Source: Cryptomeria japonica (Eukaryota > Streptophyta > Pinopsida > Cupressales > Cupressaceae). From it: DNA of 60,000 nucleotides. The notes under the pieces were generated by a model. It worked only from the letters and a program-made list of their open reading frames with translations, was not told where the DNA came from and did no database searches. Below are positions 35,842 to 46,074 of this stretch, one piece after another. Position numbers and translations under genes: made by a program. The stretch is taken from contig NC_081409.1 of NCBI RefSeq assembly GCF_030272615.1, forward strand, positions 530,882,291 to 530,942,290, read 5' to 3'. Position 1 is the first letter of the stretch, and every line of letters starts with the position of its first letter.

Positions 35842-37080
35842 TTGGTGGCCACCGACATGCAGACTAAAGGTAACCTATTTCATCTGAATGCAAATATAAG
35901 TACATGTCTTATGACTAAGCTTGATGATAGCTGGATATGGCATAGGAGACTCTGCCATGTAAAATTTGATAACATTGTAAAGGCTAGTAAGATCAAGGCA
36001 GTTAGAGGGTTGCCTGTGCTAAACAAACTGGATCATACCTTGTGTAGAGAATGTCAATTGGGGAAAATGTCTTCCTCAACTTTTAAAGGTAAATCTTTCA
36101 CTGCTGACAACTTGCTTGATCTTGTACATACTGATTTGTGTGGTCCTATAAAAACTAGAAGTGTGCAGGGTGATAGGTACTTCATGATCCTCACTGATGA
36201 CTACTCAAAAATGATGTCGGTCACATTCTTGAAAGACAAGTCTGAAGCTTTTGGTAAATTCAAAGCTTTTAGAGCATTAGTGGAGAAGGAAAGTGGTAAA
36301 AGGATCAAATGTCTTAGAACTGATCAAGGAGGGGAATTCACTTCCAGTGAATTCAACAAGTATTGTGAAGAATTTGGCATCAAGAGACAGTTGTCTACCC
36401 CCTGGACTCCACAGCAGAATGGCCTAGCAGAGAGGAATAACCAAACTATGGTTGAAGCAGCTAGAACCATGTTTATTCAAGGAAAGGTAGCTCACACCTT
36501 TTGGAGAGAAGCGGTGAGCACTGCAGTCTACACTATGAACCGGGTACTCATCAAAAAGGGTAAGGACAAAACTCCTTATGAGTATTGGACCAGTAAGACA
36601 CTTGTGGTTAGCTACTTTAAGGTATTTGGTAGCAAATGTTACATCAAGAGGAGTGAACATCAAGGCAAATTTGAAGCTAAATGTGATGAGGGAATATTTC
36701 TAGGATATTCCACCAAGAGTAAAGCTTTCAAGTGCTACAACAATAGGACTCAAAGAATTATGGAAAGCATCAATGTAAGAGTCGATGAATCCTCTAAGAA
36801 GACTGAGGAAACTGGCAATGAACAAGCTATAAATGAACTGCTTGCAACCTTCTGGGAACCAGTTGTTAGCCAACCAAGTACCAGTAACAATGTCCCTAAA
36901 CCGGTGAATGTTGATACTGATGAAGATGAGGATGAGGAAGAAAAGCAAGAAGAACCAGTTAAGACCATTCCTTGGTATGTCAAGTTGAATCATGATCCTA
37001 AGCAGATCATAGGTGATAAGGATGCAGGAATCCTTACAAGAAGAAAGATCAGAGAAAACTCATGTATGATCTCTAAATTT
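35842..37080 (+). pseudogene. integrase of Copia B
   Basis: A long stretch free of stops. The zinc domain is complete: WHRRLCHVKFD, then CRECQLGKM. The core has D in HTDLCGPIK (codon 36133), D in LRTDQGGEF (36322) and E in GLAERNN (36430); the last two are 35 residues apart, the DD35E spacing. Later blocks are FWREAVSTAVYTMNRV, KTPYEYW and CDEGIFLGYS. An acidic low-complexity stretch (DTDEDEDEEEKQEE) near 36920 precedes RT. Of all integrases in the window this one looks closest to complete. It inserts the cDNA into the genome in active relatives. Confidence 0.9.
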
Positions 37081-37953
37081 GAGCCTAAATCATTCAAAGA
37101 GGCTCATAAAGATGAAGACTGGATGAAGGCAATGGAAGAGGAACTTGACTAGATAGAGAAAAATGGTACATGGTCCTTGGTACCCAGACCAGAGCATAAA
37201 AATGTCATTGGCACCAAATGGGTGTTTAGAAATAAGTTGAATGAGGATGGCACAGTGATTAGGAATAAAGCCAGATTGGTATGCAAAGGATATGCTCAAG
37301 AAGAAGGAGAAGACTATGGAGAAACCTTTGCTCCTGTAGCTATATTGGAAGGAGTTCGTATGCTTCTTGCATATGCAGCTTTTAAAAGGTTCAAAGTATA
37401 TCAAATGGATGCAAAATCTGCATTCCTAAATGGTGTACTTGAAGAAGAGGTATATATAGAGCAACCAGATGGGTTTTCCCTATCTGAAGACAGTGATATG
37501 GTATGTAGGCTACATAAAGCACTATATGGTCTAAAGCAAGCACCTAGGGAATGGTATGAGTGCCTACATTCCCATCTTATGATGATTGGATTTGAGAGAA
37601 TAAGTGAAGATAGCAATATCTACTTGAAGTCTGAAGGAGATCAGATCCTGATCTGTGAGGTTTTTGTTGATGACATTATCTTTGGAGGAGATGACAGGAT
37701 GAGTCATGAGTTTGCTGATGAGATGAAGAAAGAGTTTGAGATGTCACTCATAGGAGAGATTAAGCTCTTCATTGGACTGCAGATCCAACAGATGGAAGAT
37801 GGAATCTTTATGACTCAGTCCAAATATGTCAAAGAGGTACTAAAAACCTTTGGCATGGAAGATAGAAAACCGATTGGTACACTAATGGTGACCGGTTGCA
37901 AATTGACAAAAGAGGATGATTCCGCACTGGCTTATGAGAAGGAATATTGATCA
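37081..37953 (+). pseudogene. reverse transcriptase of Copia B
   Basis: The RVT_2 domain starts with EDWMKAMEEELD, a TAG at 37150, then [14 protein letters not shown] and [48 protein letters not shown] and [19 protein letters not shown] follow. The catalytic box is [10 protein letters not shown] with the aspartates at 37669 and 37672. [14 protein letters not shown] and the TLMVTGCKL block lead to a TGA at 37948. All motifs lie in one frame. No key residue appears lost. Copies element RNA into cDNA in the particle. Confidence 0.9.
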
Positions 37954-38874
37954 ATGATTGGTAAGTTGCATTATGTAGTGCATAGCAGACTAGATATTGC
38001 ACATGCTATTGGCATTACTACAAGGTTCCAGAAAAGTCCAAGAGAATCCCACTTGGTTGCAGTCAAGCGGATTCTTAGGTATCTGAAGGGAACAATTGAC
38101 TATGGATTGTGGTACCCATACAACAATGATTTCAATCTGAAAGTGTTCACAGATGCTGATTGGGTAGGTAATGTGGATGACTGGAAAAGCACAACCGGTG
38201 GTGCATTCTTTCTTGGTGGTAGATTGGTCTCATGGATGAGTAAAAAGCACAGTTGTATCTCTCAATCTATAGAAGAAGCGAAGTATGTTGCAGCTTTCAT
38301 GAACTGCACTCAGGCAATCTAGATGAAGCATGTACTGGAAGGCTTCAAGATCCCTGTATCTGAACTGGTAAGTATATTCCGTGATAACACAAGTGCTATC
38401 AATATATCAAAGAATCTGGTTTTACATTCTAGAACCATGCATTTTGAGCTTAAGTATCATTTCTTGAGGGAAAAGGTTCAAAATAAAGAGATTGCACTGG
38501 AGCATGTGTCCAGTAAGGAGCAGTTAGCAGACATATTCACCAAGCCTCTCCCAAAGACAACATTTGTGCATCTGAGAGGTGAATTAAAGGGTATTTCCCC
38601 TTCAGGAGGTGAACTAAAAGTAATTGTTCCATATCAGTCAGGTACTGGAAAGACAAATTTTTGGTTGATTGATGTGTTGAAGGATGCTACTCCTCAGGGG
38701 GAGCAACATCATGAAACAAAGATGCTTGTACCTCCACTTTGGCATTGTTGTCAAAGGGGGAGAAGGAGTGAAGCGAAAAGATATCTGCATCAAATGGGAG
38801 AAGATGTGAAATGGAGAAGATATCTTTGTATATTGCAATCAATGTCAAAGGGGGAGATTGTTGGCATTATGTGA
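37954..38874 (+). pseudogene. RNase H of Copia B and read-through tail
   Basis: Blocks are SMIGKLHYVVHSRLDIAHAI, RYLKGTIDYGLWY, FTDADWVGNVDDWKSTTGG, SWMSKKHSCISQS and IEEAKYVAA (usually TEAEY, so E to K at one place), then a TAG at 38320 and SIFRDNTSAINIS, QLADIFTKPLPK. After LPK the usual stop within some 20 codons is missing. The frame instead runs about 90 codons through the polypurine tracts and into the 3' LTR, ending at 38872-38874. That tail is probably not part of an original protein. Confidence 0.85.
38845..38858 (+). other. polypurine tract of Copia B
   Basis: TCAAAGGGGGAGAT next to the LTR start. Similar tracts lie upstream near 38692 (CAGGGGGAGC) and 38751 (CAAAGGGGGAGAAGG). Confidence 0.85.
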
Positions 38875-39020
38875 ACCAGCATGAAGACATAATGACATTG
38901 TATGTTGTCATTGATGTCAATATGTGTTATGAAGTGAACCGGCATATGTGATATGTGAGAAGAGGGAACTAGCATATGTATGAACCGGTTTATATGCCAA
39001 AGTGAAGTAGTATATTTGTT

Positions 39021-39074
39021 CAAGATGAACCGGCATGTCAAGATGAATCGGCATGTCAAGATGAACCGGCATGT
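39021..39074. repeat. 18 bp unit in three tandem copies
   Basis: CAAGATGAACCGGCATGT at 39021, 39039 (one C to T change) and 39057. The 5' LTR has a single copy at 33005-33022. Confidence 0.95.
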
Positions 39075-39465
39075 AGTTATGTGAACCAACACATGGAAGC
39101 ATTGTATGACTACCGGTTGGTAGGTAGCTTCCACTTCAGGATTTCGAGTTGGAGTACCTCAAGTCTGTATGACTTAATCGGTGATCGGCATGTGATGAGT
39201 TAGCAGTATAATGGAGGATAGATCATGTAGCCACGTAAGCTCTATGTGCGTGAAGGATCTTGCATGAAGAAGACTATTCCTATCTACCTCAGGAATGAGC
39301 GAAGTCTATCAAATGGTGATAATGCATGATGGGTTATCAGCTGCAATGAAATTGGTGGATAATGGATGATGGAGAACACCTTGAGATCGATTCAAGATTG
39401 TTGCATTTAATGAAGTATGATTCAACGGTCAGGATTGAACTGCTTGAATTGCTTAATCTAATAGG

Positions 39466-39511
39466 TTTAGGGTTTAGGGTTTTTGTTACCGACCTGTATG
39501 TTTCCTATAAA
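39466..39511 (+). promoter_or_regulatory. core promoter of the Copia B 3' LTR: telo-box and TATA
   Basis: Two adjoining TTTAGGG units (39466-39479), the plant telomere-repeat word and telo-box, lie 26 bp before a TATA box TATAAA (39506-39511). In the 5' LTR the matching place reads TTTAGGGTTTAGTG with TATAAA at 33467-33472, so the second unit is mutated there. Transcription would start about 30 bp further on; this is inferred. Confidence 0.5.
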
Positions 39512-39732
39512 GTCGATGTTTTGTTTCTTTCTAAGCTTGTTTGCAAAAGTTGTGTGTGTGTATCCTAGGGAAGTGATACGTGATTCTTGCCAGACTAAAG
39601 GAGAGAAGAGATACCTACAAAGTGAATGTGCAGAAGGTGAAGAGGAGCCAAAACGGATATGCATTAGCATTGAGTGCTGTAATCAGATCATTGTAATTCC
39701 TGTTGATCTCTAACCACTTCAATAGTTGTAAA

Positions 39733-39975
39733 ATCCCCTAACAGGGTAGCCTTAACTGGCTTGTTGTAAAATCCCCTAACAGGGTGGTCTTAACAGGCTT
39801 GATTCAAATCCCTTAACCGGGTAACTCGAGGTTAATGAGTTCTAAGAAGCTATAGAGCTCTGGAGATCGTTTAGCTATTGAGTTCTTGAAATCCTCTAAC
39901 AAGGTGACCCTACTGGGTTTAACCCTTAACTGGGTATTATTGCTATCCCTTAACCGGGTGACCCCTAACAGGATC
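39733..39975. repeat. ladder of short self-complementary units, Copia B 3' LTR
   Basis: The same ladder as in the 5' LTR, with some arms better kept here (CCCTTAACCGGG twice). Units are spaced irregularly, 20-60 bp apart. Confidence 0.6.
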
Positions 39976-40494
39976 GGTTCCTAGCAGAACCTATTGTAAT
40001 GTCTTTAACCAGACAAGGCTCCTAATAGAGCGGACTTCAAAAGAGTTCAAAAGCAACTTGTGGGTATTCATCCCCACCGTGGTTTTTCCCAGTTGGGTTT
40101 CCATGTGAAAAATATGTGTCATGTGTGATGCTTCAGTCTTGTGATGCTTTGTTATTACTTGTTGAGCACATGATGGTTCTGTGTTTTATGCCTATCTATA
40201 AAACATGCTGAACCAACTATTGTGAAGATCAGATAATAGTTTACCTATTCATGCATGAGGGTGTAATGGTATTGTAGTATTGAGCTAAGAGGAAAGCTTA
40301 GTGAGTGATGGGTTTATGATTATTTTAGCAGTCTTGGGTCTTACCGGTTGCACTCTGCTTCAGCTAACATCATTGCTTGTAGTCATTTGAAGTATTTACT
40401 GTCCAACTGGTTTTGGACTGTATTTTTGCTTGTACTGATTCACCCCCCCCTCTCCGTACCAGTTTGGTACTATTGGTTCATCATTGAGTTATCA

Positions 40495-40499
40495 TACAT
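40495..40499. repeat. target-site duplication of Copia B, right copy (TACAT)
   Basis: TACAT directly after the 3' LTR; identical to 32838-32842. Confidence 0.93.
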
Positions 40500-40555
40500 C
40501 TATTACTAAATTTGTAAGACTCATAGCATCATAATCATTTATCCCTATTGGTATA

Positions 40556-40745
40556 TAATATATATATGTGTATTAATACATATACATCCATACATATATA
40601 TATATATATAATTATATATATATATATAATTATATATATATATATATAATTATATATATATAATTATATATATATAATTATATATATATAATTATATATA
40701 TGTTAGTCTATATATATATATGCATATCCATTTATACATATATAT
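40556..40745. repeat. compound (TA)n with ATAATTATAT palindromes
   Basis: TA runs broken regularly by AATT, giving repeated self-complementary units that could extrude as cruciforms. It starts about 60 bp past the Copia B insertion. Confidence 0.9.
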
Positions 40746-41149
40746 ACCTATAGACATAAAATCTCATAAGGCTCTGAGAAAGTATAAGAAACTGTATGAG
40801 TATAAATATATATATCTTTCTATAAAAGAATATATATGAATATAAGCACTAAGAATTTATCCAAAAGGTCTTCAATTATAATCAAAGAGATAAAGAAGAG
40901 GAACGTGCTCTAAAATCCATCTTAACTGAGAATATTCAGGCTTTAAGAGATGTAAGATTAAATCATTCTACCACCTACAATCTAGACTCAACCATCTTAT
41001 ATTGAAAAGACTATCAACCTTATAAAGGGGAAGCAAGGTCAAGGGACAAATCCCCAAGGAGAACCCAAAGCCAAGAAAATCGAGACCAGAAGCCTAAGAG
41101 TCCAAACCTTGCAGCTGATATTGGGGACAAGAGAGAGGACTCTTATCTT

Positions 41150-42779
41150 ATGAACTGTCCATTAACTTCTGCATTAGCTAATTCACCCACCCTGGAGTTC
41201 CTTCTCTATAGATATGATTGAAGGTCATTTTCTTGAACTCCTTGAGGAGGATAAGAGCTCTTGACAAGATTCATTCAACTTCCATTTAGGTAGAGAACCT
41301 TTTATGAGGCCATTGATAATAATAGCCGAATCTCCTTCAATGGTGAGCTTGCTAATACCCCTATTTTGACATAAGAGCAGGCCTTTGACTAAGGCTAAGA
41401 TCATTGATTTATTATTGGATTCAAACCCTATAGGTTTGGCTAACTTATCCAATTCCCTACCAGCCTCATCATGCAGACAATAGCCAATCCCTACAGGACC
41501 TGGATTCCCATGAGAAGCTCCATCGAAGTTAATATTTTACCACCCTTTTTTAGGGACCTTCTATTTACAGGCTTCTCTTAACTCCTTTTTGTTAGAATTG
41601 CTAACTCCTACAAAGGGACGGATCTTCAAACCCAACCATCTACCTCTCATCTTCTCATCCCAGAATGTGATCTCCGAGAGATTGCTAGGAAATTTAGAAG
41701 TTCTGTTGTTAAGGGTTTCTACAACTAAGGCATCAATTTTATTCACAAGTTGAAGCCAGTCCAATTTTTTATCCTTGAAGAGTCTTACATTATGATCCTT
41801 CCAAAGTTCCCAAATAACCAAAGATGGAGCCAATTTCCATAGCCCATCAAAGAGGGAGCACTAATGTAGAATGGGTCATGCTTGAAACATTCCAAGAATG
41901 GAGTTTGGAAAGGCTGAGCTCCATCCTAATTTGTTACATAACCAGAGCCAACAATTGGAGGCATAATTGCAGTTGAGGAGGATATGATCCTTGTCCTCTT
42001 CTACCTTTTCAAATAAAGGGTATCTATTGGGACCTTCAAAGCCCATTTTTCTAAATTTGTCCATCGTTAGAATCTTGTTCTGAAGAGCAAACCATGAGAA
42101 CAATCCTGCCTTTGGTAAAAACATCTTATCCCAACACATAACTGAGGGGACATGGGTGCTTGTGGAAAGTTGTTGACTAAGGAGGAGATTATAACCATCT
42201 CTTGAGGTGTATTCTCCTAATTTTGATCCATCCCAAACAAGACTATTTGACCTCGAGTTGAAAGTGACCATCCTCTTTTTAAGGATGTCTTGGAGCAACA
42301 GTTTCTCCCTTACTAGGATATCCACATGATCTAAAGATTTCCATTTCCATCCCTTGGATAGGTCCCTGTCAATTGGTGATATGTAATCCTTAACATACCT
42401 GCCCCAAATGGATTCTAGCACTACTTTGGATGACTCCAAATTAGTACTCTCAAGAAGGGCTTTGAAACCTCCCCAAGAATCAGTCCAAAAAAGGGCTTTT
42501 TTGCCATTGCCCAAATTCCATGATAATTTGTCTAAAATAATCTTCCCGCATACCAGCATAAAGTTCCAAATACGTGAACCTTTCAGGGGGAGAAGAGTCC
42601 TTGAAGAGGCTAGTATGGTATCTACTTTGAAGATATTTGTGGTATAAGATTTGAGCCCACTTGAGGTGAGGAGATCAAAACATTCTCCGGACTAATTTGG
42701 CCCCCAGCACTCTTCTCTGATCCTTAATATTCTTAATCTCGATACCCCCTTCTGACTTTGGCCTACAGATCTTGTCCCA
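41150..42779 (-). pseudogene. LINE ORF2 C-terminal part: zf-RVT region and RNase H
   Basis: From 42559 to 41876 the frame carries the plant LINE block after RT: LSWNLGNGKKALFWTDSWGG near 42530, WDKMFLPKAGLFSWFALQNK, and a zf-RVT-like end (DHILLNCNYASNCWLW) in which two of the expected cysteines in the RCPLC position have become Y and F. The next piece, 41833-41561, reads WELWKDHNVRLF. RNase H is partly kept (SMILALVKGLLLCQNRGI and LTIEGDSAIIINGLIKG, 41452-41225), with its last block, FNHIYREGTPGWVN, in another frame near 41170-41225. Frameshifts separate all pieces. RNase H of the RNHI type is found in many plant LINEs. Confidence 0.82.
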
Positions 42780-44416
42780 GGCCATAAGGGAGATCTTTTA
42801 ATTCCCCTCAGCCCCTTGCTAGAAGAAATACCTAAGATGTCTATTCAATATTTCCTTTTTGGATTGGGGGAGGTTAATACATGATAACTGATAGATGGGC
42901 ATTGCAGCCAACACCGATTTGACCATAGTAGCTATCTTTGTAGAGGATAGCCACTTGCCTTTCCAAGTTGCTACCTTACTCCTAATCCTATCTATCACTG
43001 AATCCCACAAATTTGACGAATAATTACCCTTATCTAGGGGCAGGCCTAGATACTTGCAGGGGAGCCTTCCCATATTAAAATTCAAAATTCTACAGATGTC
43101 ATTTTGCAAGCAGATCTTAGTATTAAAAAAGAAGACTTTAGATTTAGATGGATTGATTTCCTGTCCAAAATCCTTAGAGTAAGATTCTAGGATTTTCTTA
43201 CAAGCCTTCACTTATCCTAAATCACTAAGCCCATATAACATAGTATCATCCACAAATTGTTGATGCATGGTAGGGTCTAGGTTGCTAGTAATTCTTATTC
43301 CTGAAATCTTACTACTTTCCCTCGCTTTAGAGATTGCTCTCCCCAATGATTCCACCATAATGATGAAGAGAAAAGGGGATAAGGGATATCCTTGTCTAAG
43401 ACCCCTAGAAGAGCTAAAAAATCCTTCAGGAGTATCATTAACTAACACTGAGAATTTAGGCATTGAGATACATTCAAATATCTAGTTAATCCATGAAGAG
43501 GGGAATCCAAAGGCTTCTAAGCATCTGCACAAGAATCTCCAATCCACCTTATCATAGGATTTCCTAATGTCTAGTTTTAAGAGGATACTAGGGGTTACAT
43601 TCTTCTTGATAGAGTGAATGGCCTCCTGAGCTATAATAACCCCATCATAAATGGACCTCCCAAGAACAAAACCCATTTGTTCCTCACTAATCAAAAGAGG
43701 AAGGAATTTATGAAGCCTATTAGCTAAAGTTTTAGCAAAAAAATTATAGATGGTGTTACACAAGGAAATGGTTCTAAACTCATCAAAGAACTCGGGATTT
43801 TCCTTCTTCGGGATAAGGGCCAGAAAAGCGTTATTAATTTATTTGAGGATATTACCAGAGTTCTTCATGCCTTCAAGAGTTACCATCACCTCCTCTCCTA
43901 TGAAGGACCAATACTTTTTAAAAAATTGGCCAGAAAGCCATCCAGACCAGGGGATTTGTCTGAACTCATCTGCATTAGAGCTGCTTCTACTTTTGCTAAA
44001 GAGAATTTAGCAGTCAGATTATAGGTTTGATCCTTACTGAGTAATATTGGGTTACATTTAATAAATTTGTCTTGGTCTAAGCAAAGAGGGCTCTAGTCAG
44101 AGTTGAGAGTAAAGGAGAAAAAGTCTACAACCTCCCTCATGATGATTATAGGATCATCCACCTCAGAGCCATTACTTATCTTAATCTTAGAAATTCAGTT
44201 AATGACTCTCCTAAGTCTCACACTATTGTGGAAGAATTTAGTGTTCTTATCACCCTCATCTAGCCACATCTCCCTAGATTTTTGTTTCCAGAAGACCTCT
44301 TCTTTTGCAAGAATATTTTCTTGTTCAAGAAGGAGTTTCTTTTCTATTAGAAAAAAAGATTCATCCATTCTATGCCTCATCACCACTTCGTTTACCTCTG
44401 CTAACTCTGCATCCAA
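42780..44416 (-). pseudogene. LINE ORF2 reverse transcriptase
   Basis: The order of blocks matches plant L1-type RT. ALIPKKENPEFFDEFRTISL lies near 43760-43815, then NTIYNFFAKTLANRL, EEQMGFVLGRSIYDGV, LLKLDIRKSYDKVDWRF (block A with the first aspartate), SSRGLRQGYPLSPFLFI near 43400, and the catalytic QQFVDDTMLYG near 43240. The thumb and connection follow (NPSKSKVFFF, KYLGLPL, WLSSTKIATMVKSVL). Between 43482 and 43463 and near 43211 stops interrupt it; the upstream part (44195-44416) is a helical spacer after endonuclease. The enzyme copies its RNA at nicked chromosomal DNA. Confidence 0.87.
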
Positions 44417-45330
44417 CTAGGCCTTCTTGTCAAAAATATTACCAAAATGCTCCTTATTCCATAGAATGAGCTTCTGCTTAATTATCTTAATTTTATTGAC
44501 TACCTTATAGATCCCAGACCCAGAAACCTCTGCCTCATTCCACCAATTCTCAAGGAGCTTAAGGATATTATCATCTTTCAACCACATATGATCAAATTTA
44601 AAAGGACTTCTTTTTGGTCCTGAGTCACCAAGAATGCTAAGTTGGATCAGGAAATTATCCAATCTTGAGAAAGGTAAAATTGAGGCTTCTAAGGTATACG
44701 AGAAGTTAGTGAGACTAACCATAACAAGGAACCTATCTAGTTTTTCTACTATATTACTAAAACGTAACCTTCTATTGTTCCAGGTAAAGGCATCCTTAAC
44801 CATGTTAATCTCTATTAGGCCACATCGATGGACCTAATATATAAAGTCTAAAGTTGCTCTAGATATTTTACCTAAGCCTCCTCGTTTCTCATATTGGTTC
44901 ATAATTGCATTAAAGTCACCTCGTAAAATGCAAAAATGATCTAGGGAGTTTGTGAATTCCTTGATTTATTTCCAAACTCTTTTTTATCCTCATTTAGAGT
45001 TGGCCCATACACGTTAATAATGATAAAATCAACTTTGTTGTTAAAGTTGGTAACCCTACCACTTATCCAATTGCCTTGAGACTCTAATAAAGAGAATCTT
45101 ATATTGCATGGATCCAAAATAATGGCCAAACCTCAAGAGGCTCCATTGGCTAGAACCCTTGTAATATGTCTGAAGCCTAGTTGTTTACCAAAGGAGGCTA
45201 AGTCAACATTCTCTAATTTGGTTTCCTTTAACATAACTAAATCGTGACTATAGTTGGATAGACAATGTTTGACTATCTATTGTTTGTTAGGGGCATTTAA
45301 ACCCCTAACATTCCATGATACTACTTTCAT
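44417..45330 (-). pseudogene. LINE ORF2 endonuclease
   Basis: ATG at 45330 opens MKVVSWNVRGLN, the start of the AP-endonuclease-like domain, and a TAG follows at codon 18. Later blocks in neighbouring frames are VMLKETKLE (catalytic E), INVYGPTLNEDKKEF near 45000, RGDFNAIMNQYEKR near 44905 and AFTWNNRRLR plus LDRFLV near 44740-44790. So the N, E and D/N catalytic regions can all be found. The start codon overlaps the ORF1 stop as ATGA (45330-45327). The enzyme nicks target DNA to prime reverse transcription. Confidence 0.85.
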
Positions 45331-46074
45331 GGTGTTGTGGGAAGGAACTTCCCCTTCCCTGCATGAAACATGTCTGTGAGTTTAACCTGACCTTCCGCTA
45401 TACCATCATTAGCTCTTAGCTCTGATAAGGATTTTTTGCCTCTCTTTTTGCAGAGTTTGGCACAATCCGGAGTGGATTTTTCCCTAGCCCATTGTTCAAT
45501 TCCTAAGGTTTCATTTTCTTTATTATCTAACTCTATAACGATGACTTCCATATCAGTGACCTCAAGGGGATGAGTAAAATTCATAATCCTTTTTCTTAGC
45601 AATCTTTTCTTAAGTTCAAGCTCATCCTTGTCTATTATTTCATCGAACAATTTCTTCATAATATCCTCAGTGACTGAGTCACATAAATAGTTTATAATGC
45701 AGTTTACCTCTTCCTCTTTGTGAGCCAGGTCATCCTCTTGTTCAGCCTTATCCAGACTATTGGGGGCATCTATCCGTTGGGAGGGGCCATTATCTCCCAA
45801 ATTGCTCCGGACATCCAAACTAGCATCCAGATCAGGGATAAGAGTAAATACCGCCTTCTCCCCACACTCCCGATCATCAGTATTAGGATTGGGTTCATCC
45901 TTACAAACTTGAGATAAATGTTTAAATTCTTCCCTTATGGCCACTTCAAGGGCACAACAGTTCTTTTCTACCTTATAGTCAGAAACCCTCCCCCGCTTAT
46001 CCTTCAACATATCCTCATGGGTTAGAAAAAGAGAAGGATTTTTCTCCTCATCCATACTCTGGTCACCTATAATC
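45327..46074 (-). pseudogene. LINE ORF1, C-terminal remnant
   Basis: A frame of 253 codons if read from the ATG at 46088, but that ATG and the next two codons belong to the chromovirus LTR; LINE sequence starts at 46074. What remains is the acidic, charged C-terminal part of ORF1 (DLAHKEEEVNCIINYLCDS, DELELKKRLLRKRIMNF) ending FHAGKGKFLPTTP. The N-terminal DUF4283-like and zinc-knuckle parts usual in plant LINE ORF1 are absent, as expected of 5' truncation. ORF1 proteins bind LINE RNA. The frame itself is intact, which is notable beside the broken ORF2. Confidence 0.7.

Larger units (their letters stand above)
32843..40494 (+). mobile_element. Ty1/copia retrotransposon B
   Basis: A 7,652 bp element with LTRs 32843-34454 and 38859-40494, PBS at 34457, a complete Copia gag-protease-integrase-RT-RNase H order, and a polypurine tract. 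The target duplication TACAT is perfect (32838-32842 and 40495-40499). It lies in the LINE, so it is the innermost and youngest insertion in that stack. All coding blocks lie in one frame from 34528 to the end of pol, broken by nine nonsense codons only. Its LTR family differs from A, C and D. Confidence 0.96.
38859..40494 (+). repeat. 3' LTR of Copia B
   Basis: Collinear with the 5' LTR and 24 bp longer overall, with an extra 36 bp from tripling of an 18 bp unit at 39021-39074. Differences elsewhere are mostly single C/T and G/A changes, often in CCGG contexts (for example GAACCGGCATG against GAACTGGCATG). Confidence 0.96.
40495..41149 (-). other. LINE 3' region next to Copia B, with AT microsatellite
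   Basis: After Copia B and the TACAT duplication (40495-40499) the LINE continues. From about 40556 to 40745 it is a compound (TA)n run with repeated ATAATTATATATA palindromes. The remainder to the RNase H end has no open frame. Confidence 0.6.
30231..46074 (-). mobile_element. non-LTR retrotransposon (LINE), 5' truncated, split by Copia B
   Basis: On the minus strand the order is the ORF1 C-terminal part, AP-type endonuclease, RT, zf-RVT region, RNase H, a long 3' region and a poly-A tail (poly-T on plus at 30231-30247). It sits in the chromovirus 3' LTR. Without Copia B and its 5 bp duplication it is about 8.2 kb, long for a copy that lacks its 5' end. There is no target duplication; instead 38 bp of the LTR are missing at the joint. 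ORF2 has many frameshifts and stops. The 3' region of about 3.3 kb is unusually long and contains an unrelated decayed coding stretch. Confidence 0.88.

Noticed and set aside
34528-38874. Programmed stop read-through or a changed genetic code in Copia B, given its frame with stops only
   Set aside because: Stops lie at scattered sites within conserved domains, and neighbouring elements use normal codons; decay by deamination explains them better.
39466-39479. Interstitial telomere
   Set aside because: Only two units and at a fixed place in an LTR; a promoter motif is more likely.
40556-40745. AT-rich replication origin or matrix attachment site
   Set aside because: Simple TA microsatellite with AATT interruptions; nothing else supports such a role.
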